Of a stretch of 64,000 nucleotides of DNA, positions 11,036 to 23,524 are shown piece after piece (positions within the stretch are counted from its first letter, which is position 1; each line of letters begins with the position of its first letter). Position numbers and translations under genes: made by a program. The stretch comes from Letharia columbiana (Eukaryota; Ascomycota; Lecanoromycetes; Lecanorales; Parmeliaceae), in contig NW_023501040.1 in NCBI RefSeq assembly GCF_014066305.1, positions 1 through 64,000 of the forward strand, read 5' to 3'. The notes under the pieces are model-generated. The model made no database searches. It saw nothing but the letters and a program-made list of their open reading frames with translations, and was not told the DNA's origin.

Positions 11036-12750
11036 ATGGGAGACAGCGGGGGAGGCACCGAGGTCACATACGATTCGCTGGAGCATGTCCTGAGGAATGA
11101 CACCAAGGTCAAAGTCGCCGGCATCGACATCGATGGCGTCCTCCGCGGCAAGCTCATGTCCAAGAAGAAGTTCCTGGGGATCGCAAAAGATGGCTTCGGC
11201 TTCTGCTCCGTCATTTTCGGCTGGGACATGCACGATCAGACATACTTCAAGGAATTGAAGATCAGCAATGCCGAAAATGGGTACCACGACATCATTGCCG
11301 TGCCGGACTTGAGCAGCTTCAGGAGAATACCTTGGGAGGATGATGTGCCCTTCTTCCTCGTCAGCTTCCTCGATCCGGACCATCGAGGTCCAATCAGTGC
11401 CTGTCCGAGAGGTCTGCTCAAGACCGCGGTCGAGAAGTTGGAAAAGCAAGGCCTGGGGGCGATGGCTGGAGGTGAGAGATCTGGACCCACTACGGAGATC
11501 ATTGTGCACGGGAAGTCCTGACTTTGTGCTGCCGGACTCCGCTGACCTGGCACCCGATAGCTGAGTACGAGTTCTTCCAGTTCAGAGCGCCTGTCAACAA
11601 CGCGATAGATCCCAAAGAACGCAACTCGTCATCTACCGCAAAGTTCCTTCAGGAGAACTCGCACAACGCGCTTCCACCTCTCACAGAAGGCATGTTTGGC
11701 TACAGCCTGACGAGGCCAGTCCATAATCAAGAGTACTACTATGGCATCTACGACGCTTGCGAGAAATTCGGGTGCGGGATTGAAGGCTGGCATACTGAAA
11801 GTGGTCCTGGGGTCTTTGAAGCAGTATGGAAGCCTTCTATTCACCATAGACCCCGAGCTCATGATTATTCCAGGCCCTCGAATTTGGGGAGGTCAAGCAG
11901 ATGGCGGATAAAGCTGGGCTGTTCAAGTCGGTGATGCCCCGAGGCCCTCCACATTCCCGCACTGCTGAGAACCATTCAGATACGTCGTCAAATCCTTGGG
12001 CAGTAAATTTGGTATCACCCCCTGCTTCATGGCCAAACCCCGAGAAGGCCTTCCTGGCAATTCTGGCCATATGCACCTGTCGATCGTTGACAATTCAGGC
12101 AAGAACATGTTCTATCGCGGGTCGAAGGATCCCCACCCTCCATATCAGGACCTTGAATACCTCTCTGATATGGGACGTCACTTCCTAGCTGGTCTATTAG
12201 ATGGATTACCAGATGTCATGCCTATTGTTGCGCCTACCATCAACTCTTACAAGCGACTCGTCGAGAACTTCTGGGCCCCTGTGACCGTATCGTGGGGACT
12301 GGAGCATCGAGCTGCTTCAATACGACTGATAGCGCCACCGACCGCAAGTGCAAAGGCTACGAGGTTCGAAGTACGTGTTGCCGGCGCGGACGCCAATCCC
12401 TTCCTCGTGCTGGCAGCCATTCTCGCCCTCGGTTGGCGCGGCGTGGAGAAGAAGCTGGAGATCAAAGTGCCGCCTCTGGGCAAGGGGCAGAATGTTGGAG
12501 GTGCATCAGATCAAGGGGTGCGCCTTGCAAAAGGATTGAAGGAGGCTACGGTGCAGATGATGAGGCGGGAGAGTGTGGCCAGGGAAGTCTTTGGGGATGA
12601 GTTTGTGGAGCACTTTGGAGGCACGAGAGAACATGAGATCAGGCTATGGGACGAAGCCGTCACTGATTGGTGAGTGTAGCATGCAAGAGGCTTGCACAAG
12701 TGCTGACACAACAACGCAGGGAATTCAAAAGATACATTGAGACGGTTTGA
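11036..12750 (+). CDS. Class-I glutamine synthetase-like protein (FluG C-terminal type)
   Basis: Five exons: 11036-11471, 11561-11823, 11874-11926, 11980-12669 and 12720-12750, giving 490 residues. All introns are GT...AG; the third donor is a weak GTCGGT but restores FKYVVKSLGSKFG exactly. The family makes an amide or gamma-glutamyl bond at the expense of ATP; homologues include the C-terminal half of the developmental protein FluG and bacterial gamma-glutamyl-polyamine synthetases, so the substrate may not be ammonia. Visible landmarks are the N-terminal beta-grasp segment (VAGIDIDGVLRGKLMSKKKF), metal-binding EYEFF (about 147), GPGVFEAALEFGE (about 227-239), GNSGHMHLS (about 278-285) with the active-site His, WGLEHRAASIRL and FEVRVAGADANPFL near 380. 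There is no amidohydrolase half, so it is the stand-alone form. Soluble; a start at 10910 would add 42 residues with Arg-rich character. No reason to doubt that it is functional. Confidence 0.88.
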
Positions 12751-14186
<1,436 letters not shown>

Positions 14187-14821
14187 ACGGTGGCGGTGCT
14201 GCTGCTGCTGATGCTCATTGCTTGGCATGACTTGATCTGCATCCGGACTGGATGGTGGGTTGAGGAGGATCAAGATGGCAAATTGCACGTGGACAGATAG
14301 AAAATGAAAATCCGATCTACGCCCATTGTCCTCTCCCCATGCTGTGCAACTGCTACTCCTCCCCGTATACAAGGGTCACCTCTAGCTTGCGGATCCTCAA
14401 GTCAAAGAGCCAGAAACCTTGCTCTCGTGGTCCAAAAGTATATGCACAGCCCGTCATGCATGGTAATCATCGTAATTTCCCAATCATTACCAACGCGACA
14501 CATCAGTTGATGATTCCATTGAAAGGGAACCTATCACATCAGTGCTTGGTAGAATAATAGCAGTATACGTTTGAAACATCAGGTCAATGTCAAAGCTTAC
14601 TAGACAAGCATTGAATCATCAAATGAGTGAATTAATCTCCTCATGTATGTACATAGCTAGTTCGAATGGCTTGCAGATGCCTGTCCCTGCCCACCATCAC
14701 ATTTTCAGAGCCTAGCTTTTCCCGTCGTAAATCCATCACTGTACCAAAGTCAGGTCAACTCTCCGGTATATCCGCCACACCCGTAGAACGGACTCAACAC
14801 ACTCACGAACCTTCCACATAC
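14187..14821. other. Convergent intergenic region
   Basis: The shared 3' region between the plus-strand mannitol dehydrogenase and the minus-strand hydrolase. It should hold both polyadenylation signals, but no single motif stands out. No gene seen. Confidence 0.5.
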
Positions 14822-15646
14822 TCACAGATGCTGGTGGTAAAAGTCGAGCAGCACTTGATAACCACGCTCATACTCCTTCTTGACCTTTTCATCCTCGAGG
14901 TCGCCTCGAGCGGCCATCCATCCGTGGATCTGGTCGCTAAAGGTCTCAATGTGGTTCTCCACACTCAACGTCTTCCCAAACTCCTTGACCGCATTCGCGT
15001 CTTCGTCGCCGGATGCGAGCATGCAGAGGGGAACCTTGATGCCCTTGGCGTCGGCCGGGTCGACCATTGCGGGGTGAACTTCGGCGACGGCGGAGAAGGA
15101 GGTGCCGGGTTGAGCGGTCAGGGAGACGATCTGTCGCACAAGATCAGTCATCCACGTTCAAAGACCAAGGACAGGAACACCACGGAAGCATCTCACCTTC
15201 CCGCCCCAGCACATGCCCAAACTGCCCCACTTCTTGATCCCCGTCGCCTGCTTCTCAATCTCCCGCAGCAACCCGGGCACCTTCTTCGCCGTATCCGGCG
15301 GGCTCGCGGGGCCCGCGAAGAAATCTCCAACCTTCTTCTTCTTCTCGTCCGTGTCGGGCGGGAAGTCGCTGTGCGGGAGGGGTTCGCCGAGGAAGAAGTC
15401 GGGCATGAAGACTTGGTATTGGTGGCCGGAGTCGGCGTGGGCGAGGATGTCGGCGCCTTGGATGGCTTGGGGGGAGAAGCCGAAGATGTCGTAGATGATG
15501 AAGATGGCGGAGGAGGCGTTGGAGGGGCCGGTGGCGTAGCACTGCATGCCGTTGAGGTCGATGTATTTGCCCTTCTCCTTGTAGCCCTTGGAGACGGCGG
15601 GAGGGACATTGCAGCAGGCCTTGCTGTGTCCTTGTTGTGCTTCCAT
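14822..15646 (-). CDS. Dienelactone hydrolase family protein
   Basis: Two exons, 15646-15197 and 15130-14822, with a 66-nt intron (15131-15196, GTGAGA...CGACAG), giving 252 residues. It is an alpha/beta hydrolase of the dienelactone hydrolase type: the nucleophile elbow GMCWGG holds Cys146, with Asp192 (SGDEDAN) and His219 (QIHGW) completing a Cys-Asp-His triad. The N-terminus EAQQGHSKACCNVPPAVSKGY is characteristic of the fungal cytosolic branch. True dienelactone hydrolases open ring-cleavage lactones in aromatic catabolism; most fungal members have unknown substrates. An upstream in-frame ATG would add a basic, hydrophobic extension, so a mitochondrial form is conceivable, but 15646 matches the family start. 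It converges on the mannitol dehydrogenase with about 635 bases between. Confidence 0.88.
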
Positions 15647-17036
15647 GATGGATTTGTATCTGTGCGGTACTGTAATTGCTCTGAGTGTGAACCGGGGTTT
15701 CAATGAGATTAACGGTTGAAGAAGGGTGGGGAATGGCTTATATATCATGGATTTGTCTCCGTTCGAACGCCGTTCAATCCCAAACAATTATTGGCGGGGT
15801 TTCCAGATTGCCAAACGTCATCGAAAAACGACGGAAATAACCATCTCAATTACCGAAGCTAGAGTAGCGTCGATCTTAGGGCTAGGTCTATACGAGCCAC
15901 TCGGGGCCATCCTTTCCGCCGTCTTGATGTCCAAACTTCATCATTCTCTACCAACCTTGCCTTAAGATAGTGGCCTATGATAACATATTAAAGTAAAGAA
16001 TGGTAAAGTGCCCTTGTCATTCTACCATTTCTGACAGCTCTTCCTCAAATCCATCGCAGGTGTTACATGACATTTTTGGAGCTTTCTTTTTGGTGAATAG
16101 CCTTCCTAGACGGCGTTGTTCGGTTTCTACTATGTTCGTTAACGTCTTTTAACATCTCATAATGAACTGTTGCCTCAAGAATGCATCGATTCCGGTTGTT
16201 GATCCCCAATATGACGTTCAGCATCTCCGACCTAGATAGACTTCATCTCCACTCCACTGGTGCGAGGCCACTATAGAGTTCAACCTACGCTTCAAAGTGG
16301 CTCTGGGTTCCTGCGTAGCTTGCTTGTTGGACTCAGAAATTGGCGACAAGCACAGCTGTCATCCCAGAAATCAGTTCAAAGACTATGAAGATCTGGAGTC
16401 TTTATTTACTCAATGTCATCATCGGCCGAAGATATTCTGAGCTTGGTCAATGGTAATGACGCCCTCATACTGATCCTGCTGCAATAACAACCAGCTGAAA
16501 GTACACGACGGCCGAACTACATCTAAAGGGGAATTGACAAATCTATGGTTATGCAGCACTCTAAGGAAAAGCTTGCCGCCCCGCTGAAAATGTGCCTGCG
16601 ATAGATGCATCACATCGCAATGGACTTAAACAAATTCATTGACGCGAGTTGCTGACAAGACATTCGTTTCGGTGCTGCTGCATACTAACCGACCGAACAA
16701 TACCACCAAACCACATTACGCGCCTGAGGGGGCCACGCTCGATCCAATCCCACCATTCTCGAGGTCGAGATCGAGACACTAAAAATGTCGTTTAATAGTG
16801 AAGTGCTCTTCTGTTCCTGAAAGCCAAGACTGGACTGAAATCAAGATGGCCCAGGATGTTGAAAAGGGGAGCCCCGAACAAAAAGCATCATTTCACAAAC
16901 TCTGCTTCACAATTCCGAAACGTTTCCTCCTGAACAGTAACATAAATTTTGCAGCTTCCGCCGCTTTGAACGCCTCTCATCACCGTACTGCCAAGCCTCA
17001 AGGGGCCAGTTGCCCAAATGCCAAAACATTACATTT
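15647..17036. other. Intergenic, no supported gene
   Basis: Short frames near 15726-15965 (plus) and 16419-16613 (minus) have no recognisable features. No repeat or RNA gene seen. The minus-strand gene ending at 17037 contributes a 3' region here. Confidence 0.5.
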
Positions 17037-19223
17037 CTAGTCTTTCGTCTTGTGGTGAGGCAGCTGGGGACGATGGGGATGGTGATGGGGATGAGGATAT
17101 GAATGATGATGGTGGTGTTCAGCAGGAGGTAGAGGCGTAGTCTCCGGGGGTGCGGGCGGAGGCTGTGGCGGTGAAGGCGTAGGCTCTGGTGGTGGTGGAG
17201 GTGGAGGTGGAGGTGGAGGTGGAGGTGTGGGTGTGGGTATGGGTGAGGGTGAGGGTGCGGGTGAGGGTGCGGGTATTGGTGCATAAGGCGGTGGTTCAGG
17301 GGGCGGGCCCTGGGGTGGGGCCGGCGGGTTCGCGTTCGAAACCCGTTCTCGTTCCACATCTTCCATATCTTGGAGCCTATCAATTTCTTCTCCCACGCGA
17401 CGCACGTCCGACCGGAATTTCTCTCGATCCACCCCCTTTGGAAGCTTCCCCTTTCTGAGCTCTCTAGTCGGCGTTCCTCGATAGTCGACAAGATCACCGT
17501 TGTGATCGAAGTTCCAATCGGTCAACGGCTGGTTTTGAAGACCTACAGCTGCCGCCTCGGCGTCCTTGAAGTATCGAAGTCGCTGGCTCCAAACATCCTC
17601 GCCGTATTTGGTGACGTAGACTATCTTGGCGTCAAGCGGCAACGTTCGATATCTCCCAGGGACCAGGCGGACAAGGTCCAAGTGGTCAAATCGACCTTGC
17701 AGATGTAACGCTTTTGGAAGTGGTGGTAACTCGTTAGCAAGTCTGATTGATTCTTCGGTCGCTGGAGGAGGCGGGTCAGGTCCTGGTGGCGGGTCAGGTC
17801 CTGGTGGCGGATCCGGTGCGGCAGGCGTGTTGGGACCGGAAGGTGGGTTTGGATCTGAAGGCGGATTTGGTATCGACGGAGGATTTTGTCCCGGTGGCGG
17901 ATTTGGATCTGACGGTGGGATTGGATCTGACGGTGGGTTTGGATCTGACGGTGGGTTTGGATCTGACGGTGGGTTTGGGTCTAAAGGCGGGTTTGGATCT
18001 GATGGCGGATTTGGTTGTGACGGAGGATTTTGTCCCGGTGGCGGATTTGGATCCGACGGTGCCTCAGGTCCTGAGGGCGGATCTGATCCGGGAGGCGAGC
18101 CTGGCCAATCTATACAAAATGGAATCCCAATACAGGGATGGGGTAGAGAAGGAATGCCCTGTGACTGGTTAGCAGACTTCTCATTCCAAAACATAGCAGT
18201 CGACCCTACCTCACTACTCCAGATACTCTCCCCACTCTCTTCAACGGCGCGGATGCTGTTCACCTGCTCTGTGGTCAGTATGCCAGGGTTTCTACCCTGT
18301 TCCATCAAAATTCTCCTCTCGCAGAACAAATCCCAATCTCTTTGCTGCCTCGAAAGCTTATCCAAAAATTCGACCCGTTGGGCCCTTTTAAGAGAACGCG
18401 CTATGCTGGCAGCACTCTCGCCAGGTTTCTTCTTCGCCAGCTCTCCAAGAAACTGCCTCAGTGCCACTCCCATTCCTGCTCCGCCTACCACTGAAGGAAC
18501 GATGATCTCGGCGAGTTTGGCAATATGATCATTGGCTGGCGGCGCGCCAGGTGCAAATGTAGCTATGCTAGGCTTGGTCGCCGAAGGTAAGTGGCCCTTG
18601 GATTTGGCTATGCTAGGCTCAGTCGCCGAGGGTACGGGGTCCTTGGACTTGGCTATCCTGGACTCAGTCGCGGAGGATGTAGGGTTCTTGCGTCTGGTCG
18701 AGGACGGAGCTATGCTAGACTCAGTCACCGAGGATGAGGGGCCCTTGGAGGTCGACGACGTTGCCGTGGATGAGGAGTTCCTGGAGGTCAACGACGCTGC
18801 CGTGGATGAGGGGCCCTTGGAGGTCGACGACGTTGCCGTGGATGAGGAGTTCCTGGAGGTCAACGACGCTGCCGTGGAATTGGCAGAGACAAACCGGGTC
18901 GTGGTTGTAGTTGTCGAAACGATAGCGGTAGCATTGGCAGGCCCAGGCGATGATATCCAGGGTAACGTGATGGACTTCGAGGCTGTTATTGCACCTGAAG
19001 TCGTGTTCAAAGCTAGGCTGCTGGTGGTGTCGAGCGAGGTGGCCGTTCGAGAGGCAGAGACTGATGCGTTGGTAAGTCCAGTAGTTGAAGAGATCAGGGT
19101 GAAGGCAGTACTAGCAACTTGGACGGACAGTGTCGAAGCAGAAGCTACCATCCAGGGGTTCAGCGATATACAGACATTGAGGATGAGGGCCCCAAAGCGG
19201 AAGTCATTCATGAGTACCATCAT
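17037..19223 (-). CDS. Secreted Ser/Thr-, Pro- and His-rich repeat protein
   Basis: One intronless frame of 728 residues. The first ATG at 19223 starts MMVLMNDFRFGALILNVCIS, a plausible signal peptide to about residue 29. Then follow: a Ser/Thr-rich mucin-like region to about 215, containing a perfect-looking duplication of a 24-residue unit (around STAASLTSRNSSSTA) and a looser KSKxxxPSATxPSIA repeat; a more ordered segment (about 225-350) with a charged helix (ARSLKRAQRVEFLDKLSRQQ); a SDPNPP-type hexapeptide array (about 380-490); a second ordered segment (FDHLDLVRLVPGRYRTLPLD, then YVTKYGEDVWSQRLRYFKD); a polyproline tract; and a His-rich tail (EHHHHHSYPHPHHHPHRP). I know no family with this order. 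The layout suggests a heavily O-glycosylated wall or surface protein, and the tail could bind metal; both are inference. No GPI signal or transmembrane end is visible. Long antisense frames result from the GGN-rich repeats. Confidence 0.75.
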   Translation of the reverse strand: MMVLMNDFRFGALILNVCISLNPWMVASASTLSVQVASTAFTLISSTTGLTNASVSASRTATSLDTTSSLALNTTSGAITASKSITLPWISSPGPANATAIVSTTTTTTRFVSANSTAASLTSRNSSSTATSSTSKGPSSTAASLTSRNSSSTATSSTSKGPSSSVTESSIAPSSTRRKNPTSSATESRIAKSKDPVPSATEPSIAKSKGHLPSATKPSIATFAPGAPPANDHIAKLAEIIVPSVVGGAGMGVALRQFLGELAKKKPGESAASIARSLKRAQRVEFLDKLSRQQRDWDLFCERRILMEQGRNPGILTTEQVNSIRAVEESGESIWSSEVGSTAMFWNEKSANQSQGIPSLPHPCIGIPFCIDWPGSPPGSDPPSGPEAPSDPNPPPGQNPPSQPNPPSDPNPPLDPNPPSDPNPPSDPNPPSDPIPPSDPNPPPGQNPPSIPNPPSDPNPPSGPNTPAAPDPPPGPDPPPGPDPPPPATEESIRLANELPPLPKALHLQGRFDHLDLVRLVPGRYRTLPLDAKIVYVTKYGEDVWSQRLRYFKDAEAAAVGLQNQPLTDWNFDHNGDLVDYRGTPTRELRKGKLPKGVDREKFRSDVRRVGEEIDRLQDMEDVERERVSNANPPAPPQGPPPEPPPYAPIPAPSPAPSPSPIPTPTPPPPPPPPPPPPPEPTPSPPQPPPAPPETTPLPPAEHHHHHSYPHPHHHPHRPQLPHHKTKD
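17747..18110. repeat. Coding minisatellite, SDPNPP hexapeptide array
   Basis: On the plus strand the unit is about 18 nt, GGATCTGACGGTGGGTTT and variants; on the coding (minus) strand it encodes SDPNPP, SQPNPP, PGQNPP and similar. There are roughly 18 copies, several adjacent ones identical, which points to recent copy-number change. Confidence 0.85.
18735..18885. repeat. Coding tandem duplication of about 72 nt
   Basis: Two copies of a 72-nt unit lie in tandem with almost no differences; each encodes 24 residues of the Ser/Thr-rich region of the secreted protein, and each unit is itself two diverged halves (GAGTTCCTGGAGGTCAACG versus GGGCCCTTGGAGGTCGACG). Confidence 0.8.
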
Positions 19224-20339
19224 GGCAGGTCTCCGGAGCGCTTGTGATATCAGTTACTGCGGTCTTGGGCGCTGATGAGACTACGATAGAGCACTTCAGA
19301 AGCCTGCAGCTTTTGCTACCACGTAGGAAGGAAAAGATGGTGAAAGGTGCTTAATGAGATGAAGAGAATTGGAACTTTGAACAAGGAAAATGATCTGGAA
19401 CAAACCGCAAAAAAGTGCCCCACACAGGTCATTCCAGGAAATCGTCGTGTTCCGATAAGCTGAGTGTCCAGCCGCAACACATAAGAGGAGATATCAACAA
19501 TCTGCAACACATTTGCAATGAAAGGTCCAATCACGATTCAGTTCCAAGCCATGATGTCGTAAAAATGGGTAGTCAGGAAGGAATTCTCAGGACTGTGGGG
19601 ATTACATTGAGGCAATATGAGCAACATAAATGATCCTTATCGAAGCTTTCCCACAGATCGTCCTATCGACCGGCTCACTCCAGGCCTCTGACGGATTGCC
19701 ATAGGAACCTCAGCGACCGTGCGCAGATGTGGGTTCTTCGGGTCTCGCATTGAGATGAAATGCGCAGGGAAAGACTCCACTCCTTTGATGATTCCTGCGC
19801 CATCAAGTACCGCTGGCCTTCTTATCGGACCTCGATTGTAAAAGGACATGTTGTAGTAGTATAATGTGCAGGACCTTTTCAGAATAGCAAATGCCTGATA
19901 CCCACGGGATGAAGCAAGTTTGGAAACAATGACTGCGCAGTGACAAGGCACAGACGGTAGCAAGAAATTTCGCAATGTTGTCCAACAACATTAACTTTTC
20001 AAGAATGGAAAGTAGCTTGAAGTAAAGATTGATTGCAGTTATAGACGTGGACACTTTGCGAGTAGATGAAAAGGCGCTCGATTTGAGGTGATTATAATCA
20101 TCGTTTCGGACGATATTGTCACTTGCTATTTGTCATGTCTGAAGTTCCAAAGAGATTATAAAGATTTTCAAGATACGATATGATCTTAGTAACGCTGATG
20201 GTAGCTACAGGCTCAGCCTGACTTGACCATGTCGGCTCTTGTTTAGTTGAAGACGACGCACCGTATTGCAAGGTCAGTGACGTAAAGATGAGTTGCAGCC
20301 CGCAGGGCAGATATACCTATACCTTTAGATTGCAGCCGG
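19224..20339. other. Intergenic before the AT-rich block
   Basis: A minus-strand frame at 19637-19975 contains a readable basic segment but has no family and no clear promoter; not called. GC content is normal until about 20340, where it falls sharply. Confidence 0.45.
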
Positions 20340-20554
20340 TGTCACTTCTAAATATATATATATAGAAAATAGATCTTATTTATCTGTTATACTATAGGTG
20401 GGAAATTCCGATGCGCGTCCCAGATTTAAGTAGCATATGCACAAATCTCTGCGTCGCTTAGCACATGTCGCATGATTTGAATGATCATGGCCGCAACTAT
20501 CATTTAAATTTGTATGTTTTTATATGTCAACAGATCTCCTGATCCCTCCTTAGT

Positions 20555-20781
20555 CCCCCAAAAAAAAGGGGCAACCCACAAAACAAAAAAACAAAAAAAA
20601 AAATAAAAAAAAAAAATAGGGAATTAACAACAACGAGGGACGAAACCCTTTTTTAAATTATGCAAATAGGTCAAAAAAGGCCCTTTAGCGCTAGAAAACT
20701 CCCATGTCTAAGCGATATACCTTGAAGTGAAATAAGGCTCTATATAGGTGTGGGTGGGTGGGGGAAAAAAAAAAAGGGCTT

Positions 20782-20813
<32 letters not shown>

Positions 20814-20835
20814 AAAGGAAAAAAAAATGTTTTTT
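20555..20835. other. Homopolymer-rich border sequence (left)
   Basis: Runs such as C5A8G4, several A10-A12 tracts broken by single C or T bases, GGGTGGGTGGGGG followed by A12, and one A28-type run are packed into under 300 bases. A similar patch sits at the right border of the block (44796-44925). Nothing comparable occurs in the interior. It may be real low-complexity DNA or a poorly resolved assembly joint. Confidence 0.7.
20646..20716 (+). repeat. Direct repeat A, copy 1 (about 75 bp)
   Basis: Shares with 21085-21156 the order CTTTTTTAAAT, ATGCAAATA, AAAAAAGG, TTTAGCGCTAGAAAACTC and ATCTAAG-like blocks. The two copies differ mainly by C/T or G/A changes. The pair lies near the left edge of the block and could be part of an LTR or subterminal repeat. 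Confidence 0.65.
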
Positions 20836-21084
20836 TTAGCACGTTCTGAATACTTATCTCCAACCCCTTATCGGGGTATTAATAGAGATATTAATAAGGG
20901 TATTAATACGAATGGCTGATTAAATAGCTATTAATGTTATAGTCTTATAATAAACTTAACTTAACTCATAGTCTTACTATTGCGATTAATGCTCGTAAAT
21001 AGTAAAGCTATATATAAAATAACGTATGTATAAGTAGATATGTAGATAGATAATTGGATATATCTAACACTGGGGTAGCTAAGA

Positions 21085-21156
21085 CCTTTTTAAATATGCA
21101 AATAATCTAAAAAAGGCTCCTTAGCGCTAGAAAACTCTCAAATCTAAGACGTTATT
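21085..21156 (+). repeat. Direct repeat A, copy 2 (about 75 bp)
   Basis: Second copy of the repeat at 20646-20716, about 440 bases downstream in the same orientation, with the conserved core TTAGCGCTAGAAAACTC. Confidence 0.65.
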
Positions 21157-22937
21157 TAAAGAGGGTGAAGGTCTTAAGGAGAACTTCTAATAGTATCTAC
21201 CGCAGTAAGTAATAGAGATCGATAGCACTAGCGCGAATAGACTAAAAGGTGCTGATATCGTAGTGATGCTCTAAGTATATAGACTAGGTGAGTGACTATA
21301 TATAGGCGATAGAAATCTAACTTCTAACGGCCTAGTAATTAGATCTCGTTATTACTAAGATCGATATTACGTGCTAATATTATAACCTCTTTATAGAAGA
21401 AATAGTCTAAATAATAACCCTTAATATCAAATAACGTTAGTACCTCGCGAAGGTTATTAGTAACGATCTCTTTAGTAAAGAAGAAGCCCCTTAGCTAGAA
21501 TAGCGGTATATTAAATAAGACTTCTTATTTAAAGAGATAATGTAAGGCTTTAATTACGTATGCGTTATTATCTAACGCGACTATCGTAAGTATAATTCTA
21601 TAGCGAAATAGATCTATTTTAAATACTAAAAGTGTAAGTTTTAGATAATTATCGAATAGCTTTATCGAGCGATATATAAAGAATTATTTATCGAAGTCCT
21701 TCTATTAAAGATCTCACTTATTATAAATAAATTTATTTATATATAGAAATACCGCGAAGGCGAGATAAAAGAATATATATAGAGTCGCTCTAGCATAGGT
21801 TAATTTATTAAAATAAGAAAGAATTTAAAGTAATAAATTCTTAATAATTAAATATCTTTCTTTTATATTAGCTTCGCTATAAAAACGTTAACTACTTATA
21901 ATAATACGTTATAATTAAGAATAATAAAATATTAAGAGATTATCGAATTCTATATCTATATAGACTAATCTAAGGTTAATAAGATATATTTTTATAGACT
22001 TCGACTTAACGCGGCGAGTATTTAGATTAGCAATTTAGCTTATAAGAGTATTTATAATTATTAAAAAAAGAGGTTAAATCTCTATAAGTGCGTAATAAAT
22101 CGTATAAAATCTTATTAAAGTTATATATATCTTTCTAATTTTAATAGTAAGCCTCTATTAGAGAAGTCGTATAGTCTCTTAAAATAGTATAATCTAATTA
22201 TATTAATATTCTAATAAATCCCGCCCTATTTTAGCGAAGATATAAGACCTTTCAGCTATAGATATATATTAGCGATTTTTCGATATTAAAAATATAATAG
22301 ATTATCGACTAGCTAATTAGCCTTCGTAGATATTTAAATAAATATTATTATAATATTATAAGTAGTTATTAGTATAGTTATATCGCGTAATAGAACTATA
22401 GCTAACTCGTATATAAAGGATTTACGTAATTTATTAACGTATACGTCGTTATCGCAGTAGAGAATTAAGCGAGATTCTTATAATTAATATAATTATAGCT
22501 TTATCGCGTAATAGATAGCCTTTATTTCTTTAAATTATATATTTTTAAAACGGTAACGTATAGCTATTTTAATATTAAAAACGTTTTTAAGCTAAATCGA
22601 TTGAATATAATTAGAATAGTCGAGAATATAATCTTCTATATCGAATATTCTAGACGCATTAATCTATATATGCTATGTGACTCGACTATTAACGTAGTAT
22701 ATTAAGGCGACGCTATTCTAGTACTTTAAGAAGATATTCTACTATAATAAGTCTACTCTTATATCGTCTATAATTCGTATAATTACCGTAAGCCTTCGAA
22801 GGATATTAAAAAGTCGCTTTAAGAATGCTCTTTTTGGAATTATGACTTTAATAGCGAAAGAGAGAAAGCTAATCGCTGACTCGAGCTTCTAATATAAGAT
22901 AGTTACTCTTTTTAGAAGGTTTTTAACCGTGATTCTT

Positions 22938-22945
22938 ATCTTAGC
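22938..22945 (+). repeat. Target-site duplication, left copy
   Basis: ATCTTAGC immediately precedes the left inverted repeat and recurs exactly, in the same orientation, immediately after the right one at 42556-42563. Confidence 0.75.
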
Positions 22946-23150
22946 TACTGGCCGAAAAGGTATGATATAATATGAAATATTAACCTACCATATTATACTC
23001 TAATATAATATGAGTTATTAAGATTTATATGATTCCATACCTAGTATAGTATGAAATCTTAGCGGGATATTTTACGGTATGATATATCTGTAGTATTATA
23101 TCATGAAATAATATATGTATAAGATATTTCGGTTGAGATTTCTATATTTA
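22946..23150 (+). repeat. Left terminal inverted repeat
   Basis: Its complement matches the right end in order: TAAATATAGAAATCT, TATTATTTCATGATATAAT, an AGATATATxATAxCGT block, then AATATCCCGC, CTCATATTA, GGTATGGAAT, and the terminal ATACCTTTxCGGC. Inside it the motifs GTATGATAT and TATGAAAT recur several times, so short subterminal repeats may also be present. Confidence 0.75.
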
Positions 23151-23524
23151 GAAGTAAATATTCTAATTATCATTCTAATTAATAGCTACGCTAAATTAAT
23201 AAGATATAAAATTAAATGCGATTATATTTTATTACTCTATATATATAAAAGAAAGCGAGTTATATCTATTAATAATAAGAAAAGCTTATCTTTCTCTAGT
23301 ATTAGTTATATGAAATTCGTTAACACTTCGTAATTAAAGCTATCGACGATAATTTTATACGTTTATTACGTATTTTCGATATCGCTATCTAGTATAAAAT
23401 TATATGTATTATAATTATAGCCTTTCTATTAAATCGCCGATCTAGGAAAATTAATATATTTCTTAGTATTCTCTCGAAAGTATCATAGCTTAATATGATA
23501 AGTTATATTCCTTTAAGCTATCTT

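Noticed and set aside
14666..15706. A 346-codon plus-strand frame across the dienelactone hydrolase gene
   Set aside because: It runs antisense to both exons and the intron of a gene with an intact catalytic triad, and has no recognisable content.
17626..19275. Two long plus-strand open frames (300 and 247 codons) rich in Gly-Gly-Phe-Gly or Val-Asp-Glu
   Set aside because: They are antisense to the Pro- and Ser/Thr-rich repeats: CCN codons give GGN in the complement. The minus-strand frame has a signal peptide and ordered segments, the plus-strand frames do not.
23115..23333. A 72-codon frame inside the AT-rich block
   Set aside because: Composition is Ile/Lys/Tyr/Leu as expected from random AT-rich DNA just inside the left inverted repeat; no motif.
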